Shown here: one piece after another, positions 53,733 to 63,077 of the stretch
How the letters are laid out: each line of letters starts with the position of its first letter
Numbering within the stretch: the first letter of the stretch is position 1
Source: Acidovorax sp. HDW3
GTDB taxonomy: Bacteria > Pseudomonadota > Gammaproteobacteria > Burkholderiales > Burkholderiaceae_C
DNA: 64,000 nucleotides
Direction of reading: 5' to 3'
NCBI RefSeq assembly: GCF_011303755.1
Contig: NZ_CP049885.1
Coordinates: forward strand, 2,946,001 to 3,010,000
Position numbers and translations under genes: made by a program
The notes under the pieces: generated by a model
What the model was told of the DNA's origin: nothing
The model's database searches: none
The model's input: the letters and a program-made list of their open reading frames with translations, nothing else

Positions 53733-54100
53733 GCGCCCACCCCGCCCAAGAAGCCGCACGCGCGCGCCGGCGCAACCTGCTCGACGACAGCGACGAGGAC
53801 GATCCCATCCTCTCGGTGGTCAACCTCATCGACGTGTTCCTGGTCATCATCGCCGCGCTCTTGCTGGCGGTGGCGCAAAGCCCGGCCAACCCGTTTGGCG
53901 CCGAGCAGGTCACGGTCATCAAAAACCCCGGCAAGGAGAACATGGAAATCATGATCAAGGACGGGCAGAAGATCGAGCACTACAAGGCCAGCGGCGAGAT
54001 CGGCGAAGGCCAGGGCGCCAAGGCCGGCGTGGCCTACAAGATGAAGGACGGCTCCATGGTCTATGTGCCGGAGGCGGGTAGCGCAAACGATAAGCAATAA
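53729..54100 (+). CDS. DUF2149 protein, ExbD-like partner (HmuV-like)
   Basis: A 123-aa protein with one transmembrane segment (NLIDVFLVIIAALLLAVAQ, residues ~32-50) and a periplasmic C-terminal domain. The aspartate in NLIDVFLV is placed like the proton-carrying aspartate of ExbD/TolR. The N-terminal DDSDEDDPILSVV is typical of DUF2149. It is translationally coupled to the TolQ-like gene. Together they look like a dedicated ExbBD-type motor for the CobN-like protein; this is inference. Confidence 0.8.
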   Translation: MSAHPAQEAARARRRNLLDDSDEDDPILSVVNLIDVFLVIIAALLLAVAQSPANPFGAEQVTVIKNPGKENMEIMIKDGQKIEHYKASGEIGEGQGAKAGVAYKMKDGSMVYVPEAGSANDKQ

Positions 54101-54157
54101 CACCTATGCCAGCGATGGGCGCCGGTTATAGTCCAGCTTTTCACGCAAGAGGCACCG

Positions 54158-55888
54158 ATGAACATGCACCACCTACCGCGCACCGCACTGGCCATGGCTC
54201 TGGGGTTGGTGTTGGCGGCTTGTGGCGGCGGCGACAGCGACAGTGCTCCGCCGCTGCCCGCCACACCAACCACACCAACAACGCCCCCCGTCACGCCACC
54301 CGTCACGCCCCCTACTCCCGTCACGCCGACCACGCCGCCCGTCACGCCCCCGCCTGCAGCCAGCACCGGCCTGCAAGCGGCTTGCAGCGGCGCCTTCTGC
54401 GGCGCTGCCAGCAACAGCAGCTACAGCGGCGCAGGCGTGGGTGTCTGGAACTACAGCAACACCTCCGCCCAGACGGTGCGCCTGCCCGTGTCCCTGAGCC
54501 AGCTCGGCCAGCGCAGCCTGACCCTGGTGTACTCCAACCCCAACGCCCCCGGCGTGCAAATGCCGACGCTGACCCTCACGCCCAAGGCCGGCACCAGCAC
54601 GCGCCAGGCGCTGCAGGGCGACGATGCCCAGGAGCATGGCAACCAAATTCCGGCCGCCGTGCGCGACTTCCGCCCCGCCGAGCACCTGCGCACCGGCGCC
54701 GCTGCCGTGCAGGCCGCCCAAACCCCGCGCGCGGCAGCGGCCAGGGGCAGCGAGCGCAGCTGGTTCATCAGCCTTGACGAGGGTATGCAAGCGCGCACCG
54801 CCACGCTGCAGCGCCAGGCCACGTTTGCCGATGGCCGCGTCATCAACCTCTGGCTGGAGAACACCGAGACTGGCAGCAGCAAGGTCACCGACGCCATCCT
54901 CGACACCCTGCTCGACCGCTTTGCCCGGCCTCAGTATTCGGTCTATGGCATGGTCACCGGCCTGGCCGGCCAGCCCTGGGGCACATACGGTAACTACACC
55001 GATTTGATTACGTCCAGCCAACCGATCGACATCGTGCTCGTCAACTTCATCCCCGACGGCAAGCCTTATGGGCTGATGGGCTACTTCCATTCGCTCAACA
55101 ACTTCAAGAAAAACCCTGCCCACGACCAACTCAAGTACAGCAACGAATCGCTGTCGTTTTACATCGACACCGAGACGCTGTACCTCGACAAAACCAAGGG
55201 CATGGACGCGCAGGTGGGCACGCTGGCGCACGAGTTCATCCACATGATCAACTTCTACCAGCGCAGCGTCCTCAAGGGCCCGCGCTACGCCTTCGACACC
55301 TTCCTCGATGAGATGTCGGCGGTGATGATCGAAGACATCCTGAGCGAGAAACTCACCCCCGGCAGCAACAGCGCCCGCGACGGCCTGGTGCCGCGCTGGC
55401 TCAACCGCTCGACCTTCAACTGCGACCCAACGAACTGGGGCATCGGTGACACCTGCTTTGGCTACAACGTCGTCGGCGCCTACGGCGCCTATCTGCTGCG
55501 CCAGTACGGCGTGGGCTTTTACCAGCAGCTGCTCAAAGACACCTCGTCGAGCGACTCCTGGACGGTGCTCGACCACGCCATCACCCAGGCCGGCGGCCCG
55601 GGCCTGGCCGGCACGCTGCCGCGCTGGGGCAGCAGCATCGCCTTGCTGCCGGCGGCGGCCTCGCCGCAGGGCTTTGGCTACCCGCAGCGCCAGGACGCCA
55701 GCGGCTACACCCTGGTCGGCATCGACGGCCCAGCCCTGGCCGCTGCGCGCCAGCTGCCCACCCAGGTGCCCAGCACCCTGGTCGGCCACGGCCACTTCCC
55801 GTTCACGCGCCAGAGCGACGCCCAGGGCAACTACCAGGAGCAGCTGGACGTGCCACCCGGCATCACGCTGACCGTGGTCGTGCAGTAA
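54158..55888 (+). CDS. M30-type (hyicolysin-like) lipoprotein metallopeptidase
   Basis: A 576-aa lipoprotein. The signal peptide ends in the lipobox LAAC (Cys22), followed by a Thr/Pro repeat linker (~30-66). The zinc motif HEFIH is at residues 358-362, with a downstream glutamate in FLDEMSAVMIED (~385) as likely third ligand, the pattern of peptidase family M30. AAGAGG precedes the ATG. It is 57 nt after DUF2149 and may be co-transcribed. A role in releasing haem from host or other proteins is possible but speculative. Confidence 0.8.
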   Translation: MNMHHLPRTALAMALGLVLAACGGGDSDSAPPLPATPTTPTTPPVTPPVTPPTPVTPTTPPVTPPPAASTGLQAACSGAFCGAASNSSYSGAGVGVWNYSNTSAQTVRLPVSLSQLGQRSLTLVYSNPNAPGVQMPTLTLTPKAGTSTRQALQGDDAQEHGNQIPAAVRDFRPAEHLRTGAAAVQAAQTPRAAAARGSERSWFISLDEGMQARTATLQRQATFADGRVINLWLENTETGSSKVTDAILDTLLDRFARPQYSVYGMVTGLAGQPWGTYGNYTDLITSSQPIDIVLVNFIPDGKPYGLMGYFHSLNNFKKNPAHDQLKYSNESLSFYIDTETLYLDKTKGMDAQVGTLAHEFIHMINFYQRSVLKGPRYAFDTFLDEMSAVMIEDILSEKLTPGSNSARDGLVPRWLNRSTFNCDPTNWGIGDTCFGYNVVGAYGAYLLRQYGVGFYQQLLKDTSSSDSWTVLDHAITQAGGPGLAGTLPRWGSSIALLPAAASPQGFGYPQRQDASGYTLVGIDGPALAAARQLPTQVPSTLVGHGHFPFTRQSDAQGNYQEQLDVPPGITLTVVVQ

Positions 55889-55908
55889 CCCAGCCCGCCA
55901 CCCCGCCC

Positions 55909-55942
55909 GCCCGGACGCTCCCAACGTCCGGGCTTTTTTTTG
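55909..55942 (+). terminator. Strong intrinsic terminator after the M30 peptidase
   Basis: GCCCGGACG-CTCCCAA-CGTCCGGGC, then nine T residues. It begins 20 nt after the stop codon and should end the haem-locus transcript. Confidence 0.93.
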
Positions 55943-55943
55943 C

Positions 55944-55991
55944 CTCTAGCGCCCATCCCTGCTGCGCGAGCAGCTACGCAAACCATAGCAA
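55944..55991 (-). repeat. Dispersed palindromic repeat, copy m (inverted, diverged)
   Basis: Minus strand: TGCTATGGTTTGCGTAGCTG, then CTCGCGCAGCAGGGATGGGC and GCTAGAGGC. The match to consensus is partial: the left GCGCTT is GCGCAG. The rest of the gap to gdhA shows no gene. Confidence 0.6.
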
Positions 55992-56115
55992 CACCCCTGA
56001 ATGCGATAGGGCCTATGCCGCCCCCGCATACCAGCCAAACACAGCCGCCTTGGACAGCGGCAAAACCCAGGAGTAAGCTGCCCGGCTTGCATTGTTCGTC
56101 CCACAAGGAGACTCC

Positions 56116-57396
<1,281 letters not shown>

Positions 57397-57440
57397 GCCG
57401 CCCGCTTGCGCTCTCTGAGGAGCGCCCGCCTTCGCACCCA

Positions 57441-57463
57441 GCCCCGCCCAGCGGGGCTTTTTT
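57441..57463 (+). terminator. Intrinsic terminator after gdhA
   Basis: GCCCCG-CCCAG-CGGGGC, then six T residues, 44 nt after the gdhA stop. Its T-run touches the stop codon of the convergent gene at 57462. Confidence 0.88.
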
Positions 57464-58394
57464 ATTGCGGCGCCACGTCCGGCGGCGGCGCCACCGGCAG
57501 CACGGTGCGCAGCGCCAGGCAAAACGGCTGCTCGCAGGGCGCGCGCCCGGCGTAGGGGCAGCCGGGCTGGGCGCACAGGCGGGCCTCGCGCTCGGCCGCC
57601 AGGGCCTCGTCGCGCGGCAGCTGGCCGCTGGCCTGCAGCGCCGCCAGCAGCAGCCAGGGGTCCGTGCGATGGGCCCCCGCCAGCAGCTCGCGCCCGTACA
57701 GCGGCGGGGCCAGGGGTGCAAATTCCAGCACCAGCAGCGCACTGCTGCGCGCCGGCGTGGAGCCCGCGCCTTGCAGCACCAGCGCCCAGGCCCCTGAGGT
57801 CAGCGCCTGCGGCCATCCGGCAAAACGCGCCTGCAGCGGCGGCTGGCCTGCCGCCGGCGGCTGCGGCTGGGCCTGCGCCCAGGCTGGCGGCGTGCGCAAG
57901 GTCACGACCACGCTGCGCAGCCCCTGCTCTGTCTGCACCAACCCCTGGCGCACCAGCCAGGTGACCAGCGGCGGCACGCCGGGCGCAGCCTGCGCGCCAT
58001 CGACCTGCGGCAGCAGCGCCGCCGGCCAGGGCTGGGCCGCCAGCATCTGGGGCGCGCGCGCCGGCGCGACGAGCTGCTGCAGCAAGGCATCGACCAAGGC
58101 GCGCTGCGGCGCCGGCACCGCAGCCACCGGCCAGGCCGGCAGTGCCGCAGTCACGGTCGGTGGCACTGCCGCCTTGAGCTGGCTTTGCGCTTGCGGCGAG
58201 AGGTGCAGCAGATCGGGCGCCGCCGATAGTGGCTGCGGCAAAGGGGGGGACGCTGGCGCCTGCCCCGGTGCAGCGGGCGCTGGCGCGCTGGCGTCGAGCA
58301 GGCTCGCCTGGCGCTGCAAGGCGGCCTCCGCCAAGCGCTGCGCCAGGGCCGGTGGCGCAGGTGGCGAGGGCATCAGGGGCGGCGTACTGGGCAT
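57462..58394 (-). CDS. Unrecognised Pro/Ala-rich protein with a Cys-rich C-terminus
   Basis: A 310-aa protein I cannot assign. Residues 1-95 are Pro/Ala/Gln-rich and probably disordered. A more ordered part (~100-260) contains LLPQVDG, LVTWLVRQGLVQTEQGLRSVVV and LTSGAWALVLQGAG. The last ~45 residues hold four cysteines (RLCAQPGCPYAGRAPCEQPFC). The layout vaguely recalls FliK-type proteins, but there is no flagellar context. It is convergent with gdhA. Confidence 0.6.
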   Translation of the reverse strand: MPSTPPLMPSPPAPPALAQRLAEAALQRQASLLDASAPAPAAPGQAPASPPLPQPLSAAPDLLHLSPQAQSQLKAAVPPTVTAALPAWPVAAVPAPQRALVDALLQQLVAPARAPQMLAAQPWPAALLPQVDGAQAAPGVPPLVTWLVRQGLVQTEQGLRSVVVTLRTPPAWAQAQPQPPAAGQPPLQARFAGWPQALTSGAWALVLQGAGSTPARSSALLVLEFAPLAPPLYGRELLAGAHRTDPWLLLAALQASGQLPRDEALAAEREARLCAQPGCPYAGRAPCEQPFCLALRTVLPVAPPPDVAPQ

Positions 58395-58422
58395 GGCGGC
58401 ATTCTGCGCCCGGCCCTTTGTG

Positions 58423-58476
58423 CTCTCAAAATGCTAGCTACTGACGCTTATTCAGAGCGCGTTAGCGGCAGTTATC
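58423..58476 (+). repeat. Dispersed palindromic repeat, copy k
   Basis: CTCTCAAAATGCTAGCTACT, then GACGCTTATTCAGAGCGCG and TTAGCGGCAGTTATC. It lies between the metH N-half end and the start of the unrecognised gene. Confidence 0.78.
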
Positions 58477-58484
58477 ATCCTGCA

Positions 58485-59519
58485 TCACGCCTTGTCGGAG
58501 TAAAACAGCGCGCGCCCCGGCACGCCGGCCACGGCGCGCGCAATGGCGCCAATGTGGTCGGGCGTGGTGCCGCAGCAGCCGCCCAGGATGTTGACCAGCC
58601 CCTCGGCGGCAAACTCGTGCACCAGGCGGCTGGTGACCTCGGGCGTTTCGTCAAAGCCGGTGTCGCTCATGGGGTTGGGCAGGCCGGCGTTGGGGTAGCA
58701 GCTGATGAAAGTGCCTTGCGCCGCCTTGGCCAGCTCCTGGATGTAGGGGCGCATGAGCGCCGCGCCCAGGGCGCAGTTCAGGCCAATCGACAGCGGCTTG
58801 GCGTGGCGCACGCTGTGCCAAAACGCCGTCACCGTCTGGCCGCTGAGGATGCGCCCGGACGCATCCGTCACCGTGCCGCTGATCATGATGGGCAGGCATT
58901 CGCCGGTTTGCTCAAACGCTTCGTCGATGGCGAACAGCGCCGCCTTGGCGTTGAGGGTGTCGAAAATGGTTTCCACCAGCAGCACGTCGGCGCCGCCGGC
59001 GATCAGGCCCAGGGTCTGCTCCAGGTAGGCCGCGCGCAGCTGCTCGAAGGTGACGTTGCGCGCGCCGGGGTCGTTCACGTCGGGGCTGATGCTGGCCGTC
59101 TTGGGCGTGGGGCCCAGGGCACCGGCGACGAAGCGCGGGTGCGCGGGCGTGCTGAACTGGTCGCAGGCGGCGCGGGCGATTTTTGCGCTCTCCACGTTCA
59201 TCTCGTAGGCCAGAGAGCCCATGCCGTAGTCGTCCTGCGCCACGCTGGTGGCGCCGAAGGTGTTGGTCTCGACCAGATCGGCACCGGCGGCCAGGTAGCC
59301 GGCGTGGATGTCGCGGATCACGTCCGGGCGCGTGAGCGAGAGCAGCTCGTTGTTGCCCTTGACGTCGCGGGCAAAGTCCTTGAACCGCTCGCCCCGGTAC
59401 TGCGCCTCGGTGAGCTTGAAGCGCTGGATCATGGTGCCCATGGCGCCGTCGAGGATGGCGATGCGCTGGGCAAGGATGGCGGGCAGTTGCTGGGCGCGGG
59501 TGTAGGTCGGCAAGGTCAT
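58485..59519 (-). CDS. metH: Methionine synthase, homocysteine-binding half
   Basis: A 344-aa homocysteine S-methyltransferase domain equal to the N-terminal module of MetH. It begins with [14 protein letters not shown] near residue 22. The zinc ligands are the cysteine in [10 protein letters not shown] near residue 240 and the pair in [11 protein letters not shown] near residue 315. It has no folate or B12 domains; those are in the 914-aa protein at 38178-40922. The two halves together restore full MetH. I start at [11 protein letters not shown]. No riboswitch is seen upstream of this half. Confidence 0.92.
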   Translation of the reverse strand: MTLPTYTRAQQLPAILAQRIAILDGAMGTMIQRFKLTEAQYRGERFKDFARDVKGNNELLSLTRPDVIRDIHAGYLAAGADLVETNTFGATSVAQDDYGMGSLAYEMNVESAKIARAACDQFSTPAHPRFVAGALGPTPKTASISPDVNDPGARNVTFEQLRAAYLEQTLGLIAGGADVLLVETIFDTLNAKAALFAIDEAFEQTGECLPIMISGTVTDASGRILSGQTVTAFWHSVRHAKPLSIGLNCALGAALMRPYIQELAKAAQGTFISCYPNAGLPNPMSDTGFDETPEVTSRLVHEFAAEGLVNILGGCCGTTPDHIGAIARAVAGVPGRALFYSDKA

Positions 59520-59605
59520 GGGGCGATTGTAGGAAGGAGACGCTGGCCCTGCGCGCACAATACGCCCCGGCGTCGGCACACCGGGCCCGCCCCCAGTTTA
59601 TGAGC

Positions 59606-59660
59606 CAAATCGGCCTCCAGCGCTTATCCATCAAGCGCTAGAAGCTATCAAATTAAGAGC
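59606..59660 (-). repeat. Dispersed palindromic repeat, copy l (inverted)
   Basis: Minus strand: GCTCTTAATTTGATAGCTTC, then TAGCGCTTGATGGATAAGCG and CTGGAGGCCGATTT. It ends 6 nt before the TTG start of recQ. Confidence 0.87.
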
Positions 59661-59666
59661 ATTCCC

Positions 59667-61526
59667 TTGTCCCCCGCGCATTCCGTTTTGCACGCCGTCT
59701 TTGGCTACGCGCAATTTCGTGGCCCGCAAGAGGCCATCATCGAGCACGTGGCCGCCGGCGGCGATGCGCTGGTGCTCATGCCCACGGGCGGCGGCAAGAG
59801 CCTGTGCTACCAGGTGCCGGCCATCGTGCGCCAGCGCGCGGGCCAGGGTGTGGCCATCGTGGTCTCGCCGCTGATCGCGCTGATGCACGACCAGGTGGGC
59901 GCGCTGCACGAGGCGGGGGTGGAGGCGGCGTTTCTCAATTCCACGCTCGATTGGCAGCAGACGCTCGACGTGGAGCGGCGCCTCGCGCGCGGCGACATCA
60001 CCCTGCTCTACGCCGCGCCCGAGCGCGTGGTGACCGAGCGCTTTCTGGGCCTTTTGGACGACCTGCACGCGCGCGGACAGCTCTCCTTGTTCGCCATCGA
60101 CGAGGCGCACTGCGTGAGCCAATGGGGCCACGATTTTCGGCCCGAATACCGCCAGCTCACCGTGCTGCACCAGCGCTACGCGGGCGTGCCGCGCATCGCC
60201 CTCACGGCCACAGCCGACGGCCTGACGCGCGCCGACATCGCCACCGGCCTGCAGCTGCAGGACGCGCGCCAGTTCGTCAGCAGCTTTGACCGGCCCAACA
60301 TCCGCTACCGCATCGAAGAAAAAAAGCAGCCGCTGGAGCAGCTTTTGCGCTTCATCGAGCGCGAGCACGCCGGGGATGCGGGCGTGGTGTACTGCCAATC
60401 CAGAAAGCGCGTGGAAGAACTGGCCCAGGGCCTGCAGGACGCGGGCGTGAACGCCCTGCCCTACCACGCCGGCCTGCCCGCCGACATGCGCCAGCAGCAC
60501 CAGGACCGCTTTTTGCGCGAGGACGGCGTGGTGATGGTGGCGACCATTGCCTTCGGCATGGGCATCGACAAGCCGGACGTGCGCTTTGTTGCCCACGTGG
60601 ACATGCCCAAAAACATCGAGGGCTACTACCAGGAAACAGGCCGCGCCGGGCGCGACGGGCTGCCGGCCGACGCCTGGATGGTCTATGGCCTGCAGGATGT
60701 GGTGAACCAGCGCCGCATGATCGAGGGCGGCGACGCCGCCGAGGAATTCAAGGCCGTGCTGCGCGGCAAGCTCGACGCCCTGCTGGCCCTGGCCGAAGCC
60801 ACGGACTGCCGCCGCGTGCGGCTGCTGCGCTACTTTGGCGAGGAATCCAAGCCCTGCGGGAATTGCGACAACTGTCTGAATCCCCCCGCCGTGTGGGACG
60901 GCACGGACGCGGCGCGCAAGCTCCTCTCGACCATCTACCGCATCCAGCAGCAGGACGCGGGCCTGACTTTCGGCCTGGGGCATTTGATGGACGTGGTGCG
61001 CGGCCAGGAGACGGACAAGGTGCGCCAGTTCGGCCACCAGCAGCTCTCCACCTTCGGCCTGGGTGCGCCGTACAGCGAAGCGCAGCTGCGCGCCGTGGCA
61101 CGCCAGCTGCTGGCGCTGGGCGCCATCGGCGTGCAGCGCGTGACCACCGAGGCCGGCCACGCGTTCGACACGCTGACGCTGACGGCCGCCTCACGCCCCG
61201 TGCTGCGCGGCGAACAGGCCGTGCTGCTGCGCGAAGCCACGGCGCAGGCGCGCGGCAAGAAGACGCGCCGCGCCGGCGCCCTGCCGGTGGCCGCCGCCGA
61301 CCTGGGGCCGGACGCGCAGGTGCGCTTCATCAACCTCAAAGCCTGGCGCGCCGAAGTGGCGCGCGCGCACAACCTGCCGGCCTATGTGATCTTCCACGAC
61401 GCCACGCTGGCGGCGATTGCGCAGCAGCACCCCCAGTCCATCGCCGAACTGGAGGGCATCAACGGCATGGGGACGAAAAAGCTCGAAGCCTATGGAGCCG
61501 ACGTGCTGCGGGTGGTGGGCCTGTAG
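59667..61526 (+). CDS. recQ: ATP-dependent DNA helicase RecQ
   Basis: A 619-aa 3'-5' helicase for recombination and fork repair. Helicase motifs: FRGPQEAII near residue 18, Walker A PTGGGKS near residue 39, DEAH near residue 146 followed by the RecQ-specific [10 protein letters not shown] loop, and [10 protein letters not shown] near residue 325. The zinc site is [12 protein letters not shown] plus CGNCDNC. The RQC domain and a C-terminal HRDC domain (~545-619) complete it. The start is a TTG; no ATG fits the N-terminus. The stop abuts the next gene's stop with no gap. Confidence 0.95.
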   Translation: MSPAHSVLHAVFGYAQFRGPQEAIIEHVAAGGDALVLMPTGGGKSLCYQVPAIVRQRAGQGVAIVVSPLIALMHDQVGALHEAGVEAAFLNSTLDWQQTLDVERRLARGDITLLYAAPERVVTERFLGLLDDLHARGQLSLFAIDEAHCVSQWGHDFRPEYRQLTVLHQRYAGVPRIALTATADGLTRADIATGLQLQDARQFVSSFDRPNIRYRIEEKKQPLEQLLRFIEREHAGDAGVVYCQSRKRVEELAQGLQDAGVNALPYHAGLPADMRQQHQDRFLREDGVVMVATIAFGMGIDKPDVRFVAHVDMPKNIEGYYQETGRAGRDGLPADAWMVYGLQDVVNQRRMIEGGDAAEEFKAVLRGKLDALLALAEATDCRRVRLLRYFGEESKPCGNCDNCLNPPAVWDGTDAARKLLSTIYRIQQQDAGLTFGLGHLMDVVRGQETDKVRQFGHQQLSTFGLGAPYSEAQLRAVARQLLALGAIGVQRVTTEAGHAFDTLTLTAASRPVLRGEQAVLLREATAQARGKKTRRAGALPVAAADLGPDAQVRFINLKAWRAEVARAHNLPAYVIFHDATLAAIAQQHPQSIAELEGINGMGTKKLEAYGADVLRVVGL

Positions 61527-63077
61527 TTATGCGGGCAAATGCTGCACATCAAACGCGACGATGTTGCGGCTTTCCCGGCTGAACTCCACGCCCACCAGGT
61601 GGATGGGCTCGCCCCGGGCGCGGTATTTGTCGGCATAGTTGCGCGCTTGCAGCTGCGCCAGCGCCTTGCCTTCGGGCACCAGCTCCACCACTTTGAATTC
61701 AAACAGGTACACATGGCCACCAAAGCGCACCGCCATGTCGATGCGGCCTTGGTTGGTCACGTCTTCGAGCACGATGTCCAAGCCCAGCGAGGCAAAGTAG
61801 CTGTAGAAAATGCTGGCCCAGTAGCCTTCGTATTGGGCGATGGGGTTGTTGCGGTACCAGTCGTGCGGGATGGTGGCAAAGAAGGCGTGGAACAGTTCGC
61901 GCATGGCCGGTACGTCGGCAGCGACGAGCAGGTCGTACAGGCGGCTGATGTTGCGGTCGGGAATGCTGGGGCTGCCGCACAGCGTGCCCAGCAGGCTGCT
62001 GTTGAGGCTGGCTTTGACTTCCAGATTCGGGTAGCGCAGCTGAAATTCCAGCCGCCCCGGAATGGCACGCCAGCTATCGACCGTGAGGTAGCCCGCCTGG
62101 AACATCAGCGCTTCGCTGGGGATGGTGTCCACGTCGAAGGTGGAGAGCAGTTGCTCCGAAGCAAAGGTTTGCCCCAGCAGCGGGGTGAACTGGCGCCGCT
62201 CGGTCAGCAGTTTGATGAGGAAGGTGGGCGTGCCGGTTTCAAACCACCAGGGGCGGAAGATGCGTTTTTGGAACAGCAGCAGCAAATCAAACGGGTTGTA
62301 CACCGAGGTGCCGCACCAGTTGTAGCCGTTGTACCAGGCGCGGATTTCTGCACGATCGAGGCCCGGCAGTTCGGGGGCAAAGACGGTGTCCACGTCTTCA
62401 TCCGTATAGCCGCAAATGGCTGAATAGTCGGCATCGACGGTGATGTCGTTGAGGTTGTTCAGGCCCGAGAACAGGCTCACCTTGCTGAATTTGGACACGC
62501 CCGTGAGAAAGACGAAGCGCAGATAGGGGTCGCTGTCTTTGATGACGGAATAAAAGTCTTTGAGCGCATCACGGATCTCGGCGGCTTTGGTTCGGTCTTC
62601 GATGCGGTCGAGGATGGGCTTGTCGTATTCGTCGATCAGCACCACCACCGTGCGCCCTGTTGTTTCTGCCAAACGCAAAATCAGCCGCTTGAATCGGCTG
62701 CGCGCATCGGGGTATTCGGCCGGCAGTTGAAAGCGCGCCTCCAGGGTTCCAAGCTGCTCATTCAAGCTGTCTTGCAGGTCTGCCACCGAGCCGAGCACCC
62801 CGCCGCCAAAGCTAAAGCGCAGCACGGGGTGCTGGCGCGACCAGTCCCAATTTTTTTCTGCGTGCAGCCCGGTGAACAGCGCCTGATTGCCTTCGAACAA
62901 CTCCTTGAGCGTGTCGAGAAACAGGCTTTTGCCAAAGCGCCTCGGGCGCGAGAGGAAGAAGTATTTCCCCTGCGCTATCAGCTGCAGCGCCAGCGGCGTT
63001 TTATCGACGTAGTAATGCCCGTCCTCACGGATTTCACGCAGGGACTGGATGCCGATGGGGAGTTTTTTGCGTTGCAT
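61527..63077 (-). CDS. AAA-ATPase-like / PD-(D/E)XK nuclease protein, copy 1
   Basis: A 516-aa protein of the AAA-ATPase_like plus PDDEXK_9 (formerly DUF1703) type. The ATPase part has a degenerate Walker A RPRRFGKS near residue 48 and Walker B VVVLIDEYDKPI near residue 150. The nuclease part near residue 455 shows GRIDMAVRF with aspartate, then FEFKVVE with the ExK pair. Cellular role is unknown; such genes often occur in lineage-specific multicopy sets. It is convergent with recQ and 9 nt downstream of copy 2. Base composition is less GC-rich than neighbours. Confidence 0.85.
   Translation of the reverse strand: MQRKKLPIGIQSLREIREDGHYYVDKTPLALQLIAQGKYFFLSRPRRFGKSLFLDTLKELFEGNQALFTGLHAEKNWDWSRQHPVLRFSFGGGVLGSVADLQDSLNEQLGTLEARFQLPAEYPDARSRFKRLILRLAETTGRTVVVLIDEYDKPILDRIEDRTKAAEIRDALKDFYSVIKDSDPYLRFVFLTGVSKFSKVSLFSGLNNLNDITVDADYSAICGYTDEDVDTVFAPELPGLDRAEIRAWYNGYNWCGTSVYNPFDLLLLFQKRIFRPWWFETGTPTFLIKLLTERRQFTPLLGQTFASEQLLSTFDVDTIPSEALMFQAGYLTVDSWRAIPGRLEFQLRYPNLEVKASLNSSLLGTLCGSPSIPDRNISRLYDLLVAADVPAMRELFHAFFATIPHDWYRNNPIAQYEGYWASIFYSYFASLGLDIVLEDVTNQGRIDMAVRFGGHVYLFEFKVVELVPEGKALAQLQARNYADKYRARGEPIHLVGVEFSRESRNIVAFDVQHLPA

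Noticed and set aside
57462-58394. Flagellar hook-length protein FliK
   Set aside because: Only a loose resemblance in Pro/Gln-rich composition. No flagellar genes are nearby and the C-terminal cysteine cluster is not a FliK feature.
58439-58484. Second SAH or cobalamin riboswitch for the smaller metH gene
   Set aside because: Neither this downstream gap nor the upstream region 59520-59666 contains GGAGCGCTGC-type aptamer elements; only GCGCTT repeats (copies k and l) are present.
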